Positions 10,650 to 23,700 of a DNA stretch of 64,000 bases are shown piece after piece; the first letter of the stretch is position 1; the number at the start of each line of letters is the position of its first letter. Source of the stretch: Metopolophium dirhodum (lineage: Eukaryota; Arthropoda; Insecta; Hemiptera; Aphididae); the NCBI RefSeq assembly GCF_019925205.1, contig NC_083560.1, forward strand, positions 124,655,062 to 124,719,061, written 5' to 3'. Under the pieces are notes generated by a model, which did not search any database, was not told where the DNA came from, and worked only from the letters and a program-made list of their open reading frames with translations. A program made the translations under genes and the position numbers.

Positions 10650-13600
10650 TGTACTGCAAACGAAGTTATTTTATTTTTGTATTTTAACATCAAACACACA
10701 TAACAATATAATAGTTTAAATTTAAATGTTGACTTAATAGTCGCACAAAAATCACAACAGTTAAGGACTAAATGTTGTTCGAGTAAATTGACCGATTTGG
10801 TAACACACAAAACGCATTTTAAAAAAAATGACAAAACGGAATCGGTTTATCATAGGTACCTATTATTAATATAATATAATAGACTAATAGGATATGAATA
10901 TAATATTTGTTATAAGTTACTAATATCGTAATATATAATATAGTTAACACATAACAGAAAATGTTTTTAAATGTATCTTAGTAATTAATAATTATATAAT
11001 TAGAGTATCTTATTATTTAAATAATTTATTAATTTTCAAACAAACAAATTTAAAACTATTTATATAGATAATAATAATAATAATATAGTTATTATAATAT
11101 AATATGATATACCTAATCAGGGTAACATATTATAATTCATGTAGGAGGTAGTTATGGAATTGTTTTGAACTGGTATTGTTTTTTCTTAATAGAAGGATTA
11201 AAAAACAGCGGTGCAGAATCGATATAATATCTGGTTAAAGCATTATACACATAACCCTGTACCAGGTAACTGTGAATCTTTTTTGTAACATTTTTGATTG
11301 AAACAATGAAAATTATTATTTTTATAATTTCGGATGGTTTTATAAATTCTTTAGACCAACAAACAAAATTAATAAAGCCGTTTAATATTCTTTAAAAATA
11401 TTCATAAATAATGTTCAGAGGTATAACTGTATATTATAATAACAATTTTTATAAATATTCATAATATAAATTCACAACAACATTAAAATCAACAACAAAT
11501 TTAATACTAATATTATAAATTAATATATTCTATGTATATTATATTATAGAGTATATTATTTTTTGTAGGTAATTTAATATAATCTAATATTTTAAAAATA
11601 GTGTTCCTATTATAATATATTAAGGTAGGTACTCATTAAGTCTTTACATCGTCGATAACAGAAATAATAATATTATTTTATAACTATAACTATAATAATT
11701 ATTCTAGTCTATTTTAAATTATAATGGTTTTAAATTCCAACAAAATTTCTTCTTTATCCATTACATCTATTTTCCAGTCTTTTGTATTCCACATTATATA
11801 TATGAAGAAAATTTCATATTTATTACACTCAATTAATTTACTCATTACCAATTATTATAATCCATATAATATAATCCTATTTTTAGCACCTCAATCAAAA
11901 CCAACTCTGACAAGTCTGCCGTTTATATACATTTTTATAACCCTAAAACCTAGAAATACAACTGTAATTATATATTTTCCATCATTCGAAATCTAATCTC
12001 TAAAATAAATTATAAATTATGATAAATATCTAATTTTATATGGATAAATGTAAAATATTATATAACTCTTGAATAATACTAATCTAATATTCGATACACA
12101 TATTATCATAACTATAATCATCTAAAGCCTACAGAAAATTGATTTCATACAACGTTTTAAATTTTTTTTTGTTTTGCAAATAATACAAACATCATGGCGA
12201 TTTTACAGAAAATATAATTTTAAAAGTATTATTGCTTATAAGGATTAAAAGTACTATAATATAATTATCTACAAAAAATGTTTTTTATTATTATTTATTG
12301 TCAGTTGTATAAAAATGATAGGGTAAATTCAAGAAAATGAAATTTCGGAATGGACAATTTCTACTAAAACCGAAGAGATTACAACCCCTTCGACCACCGA
12401 ATAAGTCGAAATGATCGACGTCATATCGGGTATCTACTTACAAACTATTTGGTGTTCCTTAACTTACTTGAGAGTTTTCAACTTCCAATATTAACGGAAA
12501 ACTGAACAAAAACGTATAAATAATAATTTCACATCACGCTAAATACTAATACTTCTATTAAAACTCCAATGTTCGACTCCCTTTTCAACACTCATTCGAA
12601 CTATCACTGTACAAACTCTTTGAAAAAAAAATTATAGACGTGTAGTACCTACCCCTTAACTATATTATGAAATTATATATTAGTTTCTCTACTGAAAACA
12701 AACATTTAGAGTACCTATAGGTAGAGTTTCTAAAGTTAGAACAATTATATTTACATTTATTTTTATATTATATATTTGTTAGAATTGTCTTAACACACTT
12801 AGAGCAAAATTACTTAAAATTATGGTTAGAATAATTATATTGTTTTTGATTTAATAACACAATAATATAAGTAATACTTAAATAATGACAGATCATTTTT
12901 TGCCATTGGAAAAATGTAATATGTTTAAGTGGCTAAGGTCTAATAGTCGTCAATTTGTAATTTTCATTCATCGTTATTTATTGTACCTATCCGTATATTT
13001 TTAAATACCCAGATAAATATTTGTTTATATTTTTCAAAGCTCATATTACCGCAAATGTGGTACCTACGAGTAATTATTTTTACCACGGGTGGGGGAATAT
13101 GTGAAATGTATAATAATTAATAATACATTGTTATAATATATACGTCCCATTATTATTATTATTATACTTAAAATGATGATTGAATTGTGAGCGTTTGATA
13201 ATATTATAATGTTTCGTCCGTTGTTTTGAGCGATTTTTTTGAACTGTAGGTATGTAGATCAATTTTCCAAACTATATAAGTGGAATGTTCTATGACACTA
13301 GCTTGAAAATTGAAAAACTTATTACAATATTTTGTGTCTATTGATTTGCTGAAAATCTTTTGGTTTGAGCGATTTTATTGTCGACCCTGTTTTTAGGTAT
13401 GTTTGTATAATTTATAATTGATTTATGTATTTGTATGGACGGATGATGGACAAGGCAAACTTAATCGTTAGATTTCAAATGAAAACCAACCTTTTTATAA
13501 TATATTATTAAAGAGATGATTTTTTTTTTTTGAAAATGTTGATGTATGTACCTACCTCAAACAAGTAGTTTCTGAGCTATTAATCATTTAGTACTAAGGT

Positions 13601-13715
13601 CTAAGAGTAAGTATATGTAATATACCTAATAATATTTAACATTAGTTTATTGAAATGTTATAGTTTTTAACTATTCTCTAATATTATAATAATTCCTAAA
13701 CTAAAATGTAATATA
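10650..13715. other. AT-rich spacer, nothing recognised
   Basis: Long runs of A/T with TAATATTATAAT-type simple sequence. Open frames here are short and low in complexity, and none resembles a protein family I know. Confidence 0.5.
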
Positions 13716-13716
13716 T

Positions 13717-13797
13717 ATATACAATATACATATATATATATATATAATACATAAAATCCAAATGCCACTCACTCACTCACTCATTCACTCATTCATC
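13717..13797. repeat. (TA)n and (CACT)n microsatellites
   Basis: A TA-rich run at about 13713-13748 is followed by CACT/CATT repeats at about 13766-13797. Confidence 0.85.
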
Positions 13798-13799
13798 GC

Positions 13800-15635
13800 T
13801 ACCTTTTAAACACTACAAAACGGATGTACTTGAAGTTTGGAATAGTGGTTCCTCTAATCCATTTTCTGGGTCATGAACCCCTTTGAAATATAAAGTATAA
13901 ACAAGGACCACCCTCCCACCACTAAAAAAAAATAATATAATTTTATTTTTATTATTTTTAATGACAACATTAAGAGTTAATACATTATGAAACTATTGTG
14001 ACTAAACTTTTGTGACCATTGTAGAAAATTCATAGTATCCATGGTATAATAATATTATATCTTCATTTTTATTTTAATCCTTAATACATAATGTTTGATA
14101 ATTCAAATACTACTCATTTGAATTTCATTCTAGATGGTCAAAATGTTTTTAAAAATCATCTTATTAACAATTTACACTGAAATATGGTGATTCTTATTTG
14201 AAAATCAACAAGTTTGTGTCACCATATAGAATATTACTTAAATGGTATAAAAATCCAAGTATTTAAAAACATAGGTAGTTTTAATGTGTACTTAAAATTT
14301 CAATAATTCATAATAAAATTTGAATTAATTTAGTATAAAGGGATAAAATAGAGGGGTTGGTTAATCACCTTGTAGACGATTGAGCATCATATAATAGCCG
14401 TATGGGACAATGGGCAAGTAAAAGCTTTTAATTTAGAGATGTCGTGCTGTCAGAACGAATATACATTGAGTTGTCGTGCTTTAAATTATGCATATATATT
14501 ATATATTTTATGAAACTTTAAATTTTTTCTGAATAGTTTTTGTTTTTTTCGTTATATCTATAAGGGCATTTTTATAAAATCAACTTACAAACGCAATAAG
14601 TATTTGAAAAAAAATATTTTCATTTTTATAATCGTGCAAACAATATATTCACGGAGTGGTTCGTACACCAATAAATAATTTTGATAATAATATATATTTT
14701 AATGTTTTAAAGGTTTTATATTTGATTTTGAAATTTTATAGAACTCCTATATGAAATTCAACTAAAATGTTGGCAATATAAATACATGTAAAATGTAAAC
14801 ATACAATGCTGCAGTAACGCAACCGGGCTAAGGAATATATTTTATGTTAGTTATTATTATTGAAGTATTTTTCTAGTTATACTAAGAGGCCCAAGGTACA
14901 CTGTAATGAACCTGTAACTTGCTGAAAAATGATGGAAAAATGATGACATTTGCAAAAAATTTTAATTATATTATATTGAACCATATTATGAAGAAAAACA
15001 ATTTTATCCCCAACATTTATTTGGGTCTGAAAGGGTTAATGGCCAATAAAACTTTATTATATTCAAATATAGCTTGAGAGGTTGAGCTGGTACAGATTCG
15101 GGTATCCTTCCCACCTGTCTTGGTCACACTACTGTAATTTTATTATGTGTCTTTAGGTATGTAGGTATTTAATATATTATAGATTAAAATTAGTAGGTAT
15201 AAGCATTATATAGTACGGAACCATCGATGCTGATCGGATTTGTTCGGTGACACCTCGCAGTTGCACGACGGTGATTTATTGGAAGTTGAAGTGTGACATT
15301 ACATATTGAATTCAGAAGCTATATTTTTTGCAGATAAATGTGTTTTTGGTTTTCTTGGTTTGAATGGTGATGGCCCGTTTAAAAAACATGCGTGGTGATT
15401 ATTTTTATATTATATTGAAATGAATACTGTTTCTACATTAACCAAAAACACAAACATTAAAATATAATTAATTTGTACCTTAACTCTACTATATCATAGT
15501 TTTATAATTTTATTACATAAACTTGATATTCTAAATTCTGGAATATGATAATATAATAATATAATACATTTATGTAACATAACGAATGCCTCCAGAATTT
15601 AAAACTCCCTAACAGTGTCATAGTTACTACTTATT
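13800..15635. other. AT-rich spacer, nothing recognised
   Basis: No gene or clear element was identified. A short stretch at about 15050-15125 is less AT-rich, but its open frame on the minus strand does not continue the YWTD gene convincingly. Confidence 0.4.
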
Positions 15636-15643
15636 ACTACTAT

Positions 15644-16203
15644 CAAGGCTGGGCAAGTTAATGATTTTTTTAAACTCAGTTAAGTTAATATGCACCAACA
15701 ACAAAAAGTTAAAAGTTAAAAGTTAATTTAACTATAGGTTAACTCAGTTAAGTTAAAAGTTAATACACATTTTTTGTTAACTTTTTATTAAGTTAAAAAA
15801 TAGTTAATTTGTTTATACAACGCTAACGTACTTAATTTTTTTCCAACCCAAAACTAAATTATAGGATATAGTGTTATTACTTCATACAGATTTCCATATA
15901 AGTAAGATTCGAATGATATAAATTTTTAACTTTAAACAATTTACAATACATATTTTTTGACATGAAAACGAAATAGATTGAAATAATGAAATATTATAAA
16001 ATTAAAAACAAAATAAATTAACTTAACTTACTTCTTAAAATGAAAAATTGACTCGTTAATTTCACGTTAATTAAGAAAGAAATTTAATAAGTTAACAGTT
16101 AAGTTAATGAAAAGCCAAAAGTAATTAGTTAAGTTAAAAAGTTAAAATAAAATTAACTTTTTAACTTAACTTTAACTTTTTAACTCGTTAATGCCCAGCC
16201 TTG
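15644..16203 (+). mobile_element. hAT-like MITE, family A copy 1 (560 bp)
   Basis: Begins CAAGGCTGGGCAAGTTAA and ends in the inverted form TTAATGCCCAGCCTTG. Exact 8-bp target-site duplication ACTACTAT at 15636-15643 and 16204-16211. The interior is dominated by GTTAA/TTAAC motifs and has no ORF. Eight-base duplications are characteristic of the hAT superfamily. Confidence 0.88.
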
Positions 16204-16211
16204 ACTACTAT

Positions 16212-17476
16212 AACTACTTATTAGTTATACTATGATCTGATGATACAACTTACAAAAATGATTGGAGAATAAGCTTGAATACTGTTGTGAGCATATATTT
16301 CCGAATTGAAATTCTATGAGAATGAGCATTGTTATTGTAATGCTGAAAAATAATAAAATAATAAATTAAGTATTTTAGTCACAATTTAATTGAATTAAAC
16401 CGATTTATGTTTGAACACTATACAGCGGTAATGGACCCGAATTTTAGTGGGAACTTTCAAAATTTTACCCAACTTTATCTAACAAAATACAATTTACCGT
16501 AAAATGTGATTAAACATTACACCCAATTTTCACGTTTTTTTTTATCACTGAATTAAAATAAATTTTAAATAACTTTTTTAACATTAATTTTTCATTATTA
16601 AACATTTCCACCATAACAATCATTCAAATTAATTATTATTTTTATTTTTATTTTAGAAATCAAATGTCACAAATTATTTTAAATGCATAATTGTTTCAAA
16701 TGTAATTTATTGAAAATGCGATTTGTTACAGTAGGTATTTTATTATGAGTTTTGAAATCGTAAATTATTCGAATATTTTTGTCAAGTTAGTCTTTCACAT
16801 TATATTAGTACTATTAAACTAGACAGTGTCAACAATTTTCTGTATTTTATTAGGCCATTACTAGATTTTCTTAGGGCTCCTAAACTTTGAAAATCCACAA
16901 ACAAACACGCTGGTGAAATCTTTGAGTTTGCTCCAAAAAATTATCCGATTCCAAGAAAAATGTTTTGAGTTATTCAGATGAATTTATTAGATTTAACTAG
17001 GGAATTTTTGAATTTTGTTTGAGTGAAAAACTGATTATAAACACAAAAACAAGCTTGATGTTATTCAGGTACTATTATGTAAATTCTCTCTTAAACCATG
17101 AAAACCATTGGTGTAAATATGTAAAATTACGCATATATTTTGTTTTCAATTTTCTGTTTATAGTTGTTCACTCCAGTTGGCACCGGAGTGTTTGAGTGTT
17201 GATTTTCGAAGTTTTGGTGATCTAGAAAAATATAAAATTCCCTAGCAAACTAGCTAATTTCTTTAAATAATTCAACACAACATATTTTTTGGAATCAGAC
17301 AGTCTGCCGGTGCTGACGCCGTATTTGAAACCTCGAAAGTGACAGGAGTACAAGTAAAATAATAAATGGCTTACTGAAATCTAACAAATGTTTGACATCA
17401 ACTTGAAGTGTCCTTGATTAGATATTGGCTTAACATAAATTATACGCACAACTTACTGTAAACGATATGAACTTAC
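16212..17476. other. Spacer downstream of the last exon found for the YWTD gene
   Basis: Further 3' exons of the minus-strand YWTD gene are expected in or below this region, because exon 7 ends in a good donor. None was identified with confidence. Two GC-richer patches, near 16865-16990 and 17165-17345, share diverged sequence blocks in inverted relation. Confidence 0.35.
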
Positions 17477-17726
17477 CATAACTTGGGTAATGTATGAAAA
17501 TATATTAGGTTCCAAATATCTTCTACCGTTAGTTCCATCGAAGTCAAACATCTTTGCCCAGTCATTTGTAGTGTTCAATAAGTAAAATGATTTCTCAATG
17601 GGATCGAATATTATGAGATTCGATGTATACACATTTCTATTCTTTAAGACGTAAGAAATAACGTAGTTACACTTATATTTATACACAACCGTTTTGTCCA
17701 TGTCCTGGACAACATAAAACAGAAAC
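17477..17726 (-). CDS. YWTD protein exon 7 (second propeller start)
   Basis: Acceptor TTTTCAG, donor ATG|GTAAGT. Encodes FLFYVVQDMDKTVVYKYKCN, SNLIIFDPIEKSFYLL and MFDFDGTNGRRYL. The DFDGTNRR-type strand is typical of LDLR class B repeats. The open donor shows that the gene continues toward lower coordinates. Confidence 0.85.
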
Positions 17727-20700
17727 CTGAAAATAAATTAAAATAGTAATTTCATTAAGATAAGTTGTTATACACGTATTAATAGATCATTGCTTTCGAT
17801 CTTCAACGAATGGTCCAACTTGTAATCAGTACGATTCGTTTTATGAACATTATTTGTGTTATTGGTTTTTTTTTGGCTGACATTTTTCGGTGCTGATAAA
17901 AAAGCAAGGGCGACATTCATTCTATTTGGAATCTATAACACGCATTGTAATTTATAACAGACAGCGTCGATCGATGTGTTATTTTTCGATGGTTTTCGAT
18001 ATTATAACCACGATAAAAATAAATAAACAAAACCCTGGTGGAATAATAAACACCGTTCATTTTTTTAAATAAAATTGGACACTTATTGGGAAATCCAGAT
18101 CCGTTTGGTACAGTTTTTGGAATGCAAAAATAATTTTAATAATAATCATAGCGCTTAAAGTACAAATGTTAAACTAAATTCCATGTACTAGATGTAGTTG
18201 CGTTTTTATCAGTATATAGTGACTTAATAAATACATTTCAAACTGTATTAAACTGTATTAAAAATATTAAAACAAAATAGGTACCTATGGAATGAATTCT
18301 TCTTAGCTTTTACTTTTACTCATTTAAATAAAAACAGAATATGTTAATTGAAGTCGTCATATAAGAAACTAATAAATATAAAAACAAAATTAATATTTTC
18401 AATCACAGAGTTAATCATTTATTATTTAATAACGATAAACAACAAATATGTAACTATCGTATCATATATTATCTCAGTAGGAAGGAAATCAGTAGCACAA
18501 TAAATAACAATTATCTTTGACTTATATTGTAAGCCAGCTTGATCAGATATAAACAGTAAAATCTAATTTCAATAGGAATTTATCAATTATCTCATAATGT
18601 CAAGTTAATCGTGTTGATTTTTCTGAATAATGTTGAATTATTTTTTACAAACGTCCTAGTACAAAATATCAAGATGACCACTGCTCTTTATATAGTTTTA
18701 ATTGCATGGCTCACCTCGCACCACCGTTTTACGCCTATGACTCGGTACGTCCTTGTACTTACACTCTTGCATTCATCTACGCATACCTATAATGTTTTTA
18801 ATAGTTATCCTAAGATATTAATAATCTAATAATAAACATAAGAAAAAAAAATTATAGGCCCGTAGCTACAATGTTGATAGTTAGTTTTGATCTATAATAA
18901 TATTATTTGTTTTGAGTTTATTAAATTAATTATATTGTTTTTACTCGTTTTTCACGAATTGTCAACCGAAAAAAAACCAAACAATATCAAACTAGTGAGA
19001 TTTGTCCCGATGTCATATCGGCAAAGAATAATAATACCTAGGTACATACCGGATGTGTTTCGTACTCGGATCGTAGTATAACTTGGTTTGGATTTTCGAG
19101 TTGATGTTCCACTTTATTTCTTTCTGCAGTTCATCGTGTTCTAGGAAGTCGCTCATATTATTTTGTTTCACTAATTTGTGTTTGCTCATCGAGTGATTAT
19201 CCCAGAGGTACGAGAAAGTGCTTAACAGGACGGGAAGAAGGAAGCACAGATGGCTTTTCGGGATATATTTCGGACATGTCACGTTCAAGGTGCGCCATTT
19301 TACGTGTGACCAATTGTGCTGCTCACGGAACACCGCGGGAAGTTTCATGTTCTTAAGCGCCTGCTGCATCAAAACAAAATGCGATGTAAAATATAAAAAT
19401 GTGCTCGGCCAGTCGTGATAGGTATACCTAACATGAAGGCACACAGTGACATGCAAGGCTGGGCATTAACGAGTTAAAAAGTTAAAGTTAAGTTAAAAAG
19501 TTAATTTAATTTTAACTTTTTAACTTAACTAGTTACTTTTGGCTTTTCATTAACTTAACTGTTAACTTACTAAATTTCTTTCCTAATTAACGAGAAATTA
19601 ACGAGTTAATTTTCCATTTTAAGAAGTAAGTCAAGTTATTTTATTTTGTTTAGAATTTTATTATATTGCATTATTTCAGTCTATTTCGTTTTCATGTAAA
19701 AAAATATGTATCGTAAATTGTTTAAAATTAAAAATTAAAATCATTTGAATCTAACTTATATGGAAATATTGTATGAAGTATAAACACTATATATCCTATA
19801 ATTTAGTTTTGGGTTGGAAAAAATTAAGTACGCTAGCGTTGTATAAACAAATTAACTTTTCTTTAACTTAATAAAAAGTTAACAAAAAGTGTGTAATTAC
19901 TTTTAATTTAACTGAGTTAACTTATAGTTGAATTAATTTTTAACTTTTAACATTTTGTATTGGTGCATATTAACTTAACTTAACTGAGTTAAAAAAAATC
20001 ATTAACTTGCCCAGCCTTGGTGACGTGTACCTAATCAACATTATGCTAAACTGGATGCAGTATTCTGCTTATATATTATTAAATTATTTTTTGATTTAAT
20101 ATGTTTTATATAGGTAATTAAAATAATAATAATAAAACAAAATGGTGTTTTTAAATTTGTTGATTGATAATAACATGAGGAAATTTTGAATGAATTCTTA
20201 AAAATGTATCCACCAACAACAATATTCTATAATTTAAAAGTTATTGTCATTGATTTTAAATCGATGTTATATTGTTTACTTAAATCCCAATACAAAAATA
20301 AGTGATTTGATTCCAATTCAACAAATTAATAACCTACAACTTTTGTATTTATCTTTACTCTGCAGCACGAATTTTTCATACTTTATGTTATATAAGTTCT
20401 CTATTGAGTTCAATTTAGCTAAAAAAAAAAAAGATGCGAATAGAGGAACAAAATTTTGCTCATTTTTGAACCAAATTTCAGAAATGTTTTGTTATTACCT
20501 TGGTTCTTCAGCACGTTTGTTTTTTATTCGTAATTGTAAATATAGTACCCAATCGAACACGATATACTTTACCTATCCAAAAAGTTATACTTACTTCGCC
20601 GTCTTTATGGTATGATATCGACAGTAAATGATTGGGCACAAAAGATCGATTGAAATGTTGCAACTGGCGGTTTTCCCAGAAAAAATTGTGTTCCACGTCA

Positions 20701-23700
20701 TCGGCAGCAAAGGAGAAGCAAACGGGAAAATTTGGGTCGTAAGAATCACTTTTCGTTATGATTTCGTGATTATTTCCATTGTAGTCAGATGTGTGAATGA
20801 CTTGGTGGTCAGTCCAATATAACATCCGCTTGGTTGGGTCTATTCCCAATGTCTCCGGGTAGGCCAAATCGTATATTCCTTTAGTAATTTCCACCCTGCG
20901 AGGTACGTTACCAATTTTAGAAACGAATACAATAATAATGTTGTGGGCATCAAATTATAAAATATTTATAAAAAAAAGTAAATAGCTTGGATCAAGGTGT
21001 GGCTGTTGCTACATCGTGATGTCGTAATGGGAGTTTTAAGATCATATAGTTTGCAGCAGTACAAAAAAAAATCAAGGACCTAATAACGTATCTTTTACGT
21101 CGTGTTGAGATTGATATAGATTGATGATAGTCCAACAGTTATGTAAGAGGGTGTTAAGAAATTAAAATATTTATGGTTAGTTACTGTTGAACATACACAG
21201 AATGAAAAAACTAAGGTGAAATTAACAGAATACTTTTGTTAAATGTTAACCAACATAAGTTTGTTAAGTTTATTATATATTTGTTGTTAAAACAGAATTT
21301 TTATTGAATTATTTATATTTTTATTAAATTAACAACTAAGCTTTTATTAAATTAATCACGCCTTATCGAATTAACAAAAAACCTTTTGTTAATGTTCTGA
21401 GCATATAATTAAATACAATTTATTATTTTAACAATCATATGTTTGATTTAATATTTATTTTTTTTAAACCAAATAAACGAATTTATTAAATTAACAAATT
21501 ATATTGTTAATTTAAAGTAACCGCATTGTCATCTATATTTGAATTATTACCAATTTAAAAATAGATATAAATTACTGGAAATCCCATTTTTTTCAAATGT
21601 TAACAATCAATTTATTAATTCAACAAAAGCTTCATTAAATTAATAATATTTTTTTTCCGAGCGCATGCGCCAGACTTCCTGACTTCGACGTTATCGTACT
21701 TTGTTCAACAATTGTATACAGTATAGTTTTTATTTTTTACTTATATCGTGTGAGAACTGTGCGTTGTTTTTTGTAATAAACATTTAGTTTCAATCGTGAA
21801 CAAATCCAACGGTAAGTATTATATTGTATTACATAATATTATATTAACAAAATGAAATGCTTCATTTGTAAATTAAATGTACAATCATTGCCATCGCTCG
21901 TTTACCATTATAAGATTATACACGTGTTAGGGCCATTTAATTCATACACTTGCGTAGAGGACGATTGTTCAAAATCTTTTCAAAATCTGAGTAGTTTAAA
22001 AAAACACATGCTTAACAAGCACGTGAACCCTGTGGAAGATAACTTGCCTGAAACTACACATTTGCATAGTGGTATTTTGACAGATAGTAATAGTTACAAC
22101 AGTAATAATTCTGTTAATAATGATGCCAGTAATATTTTATTTGATCAACATAAACGAGCCAAACCAAACGAGGATATCTTTGACACAAACAATTGCATTA
22201 AAGAACTACATTTGGGGGCAGTAAAATTTTGTTTGACATTGCATAACAATAATAATTTTTGTAAAAGTGATGTTCAAAACATTCAAAGTAATATTGAAAA
22301 TAACATTTTAAATCCTATTACAAACTTATTAAAGGGTGTTATTCAAAAGAAAATAAAAGAACCATTACTATCTAAATTTACCAAAGTTGTATTAGGGATA
22401 TCAGATCTTTTTAAGTTTTGTAAAACTGAACATTTGTTAAATAACTGGCTTAAAAGCAATGAACTCATAAGTGACGAATACAAACAGTTTACTATTAACA
22501 ATGAAGTAAACTTAATTTCTAATAATGGACTAACAGTATATGATGAAGTACTTACTAAGGGAGTTATAATGCCTTTTAAGCAGGGCTTGAAATCGATTTC
22601 AAAATCGATTTTAAATATCGATAAAAATCGTTAAAAATTTTTTAAAAAATCGAAAGTAATATCGAAATCATTAATGCTGGTTAATGATTTCCAAAATTTA
22701 TATTAAAATTGAAAAAAGTTGAAATCGATAATTTATATCAATATCGAAATCATATCATAATTATATCGATTTTAAAGAAGTTACAAAAAACATTTAATTT
22801 AAAATTAAAAAGTATACAGGCATACAGCCATCAGGTCTATTTATATTTTATATTGTTAATAGGCACACGCATTGATATATTGGGTTATAAGTTATAGCAT
22901 TGACTATTATATACTTACATAATGACCATATTGCGTATTATGCACAATAGTAATAACTAATTAATAGTAATAATTAATAACTTGTGTCTAATATTTTGTT
23001 TTCTTGAAAGTTAAAATAGAATCTTTACAATATAGTGTACCTACATATTATAGGATAAAAGGAATCAGCGTTCGACAGGCGATAGTTGTTGTTATTGCAA
23101 GTTTTATTTCCATACACACATTTAACTTATTATTAAGTAAAATGCTTGGAAAAATAATTTTTCCATTATCGTACATTATTTATTCCGTATATAGATATTT
23201 TGTATTATGGAGGTAAGATAATAATATCTTAGTGCGTGGCGCGTATGTTGTTAAGTTTAAACCAATAACCTAAAATACTAAAATAGTTTTAATAATTTAA
23301 TTTGCTACGCGTCGTCAATCTCAATCATTACATTTTGTCGATTTGACTGTTCAGTTTGCTGAAGCTTGCCGTGTATGCCGCTCATGCCCGGTTATTAGTT
23401 ATCACGTTGTAAAATTGTCATATTATATAATTTTAAATGGGTAGACCTCAAACTAATCCCGTGAAAAAATTATTTTTTTCTTACAATATTGACAAAAATG
23501 AGTCCGTATGTAAGATTGAAGGTAAAATTGAAAAAGCATAACAATCTATTGGGTAATATCTTTAATTTTGGTGGCTCTTAAGTGTTTTGTTATTAAAAAA
23601 GTCTAAACACTAGGTAAACGTTAGATCTTGGGCATTATTATTTAAATTTTAAATGGTTGCGACCAGGCCCGTATTAACAAATATTGCCGCCAGGGGCTAA

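Noticed and set aside
13766..13797. CACT/CATT repeats considered as a CRISPR-like array
   Set aside because: A simple microsatellite with a 4-base unit and no spacers, in an animal genome.
15050..15125. Candidate next exon of the YWTD gene (minus strand)
   Set aside because: The open frame shows no blade motif and the borders are weak.
19218..19418. 66-codon plus-strand frame
   Set aside because: Lies opposite exon 6 of the YWTD gene and has no family resemblance.
20628..20822. 64-codon plus-strand frame
   Set aside because: Antisense shadow of the YWTD blade exon 20595-20895.
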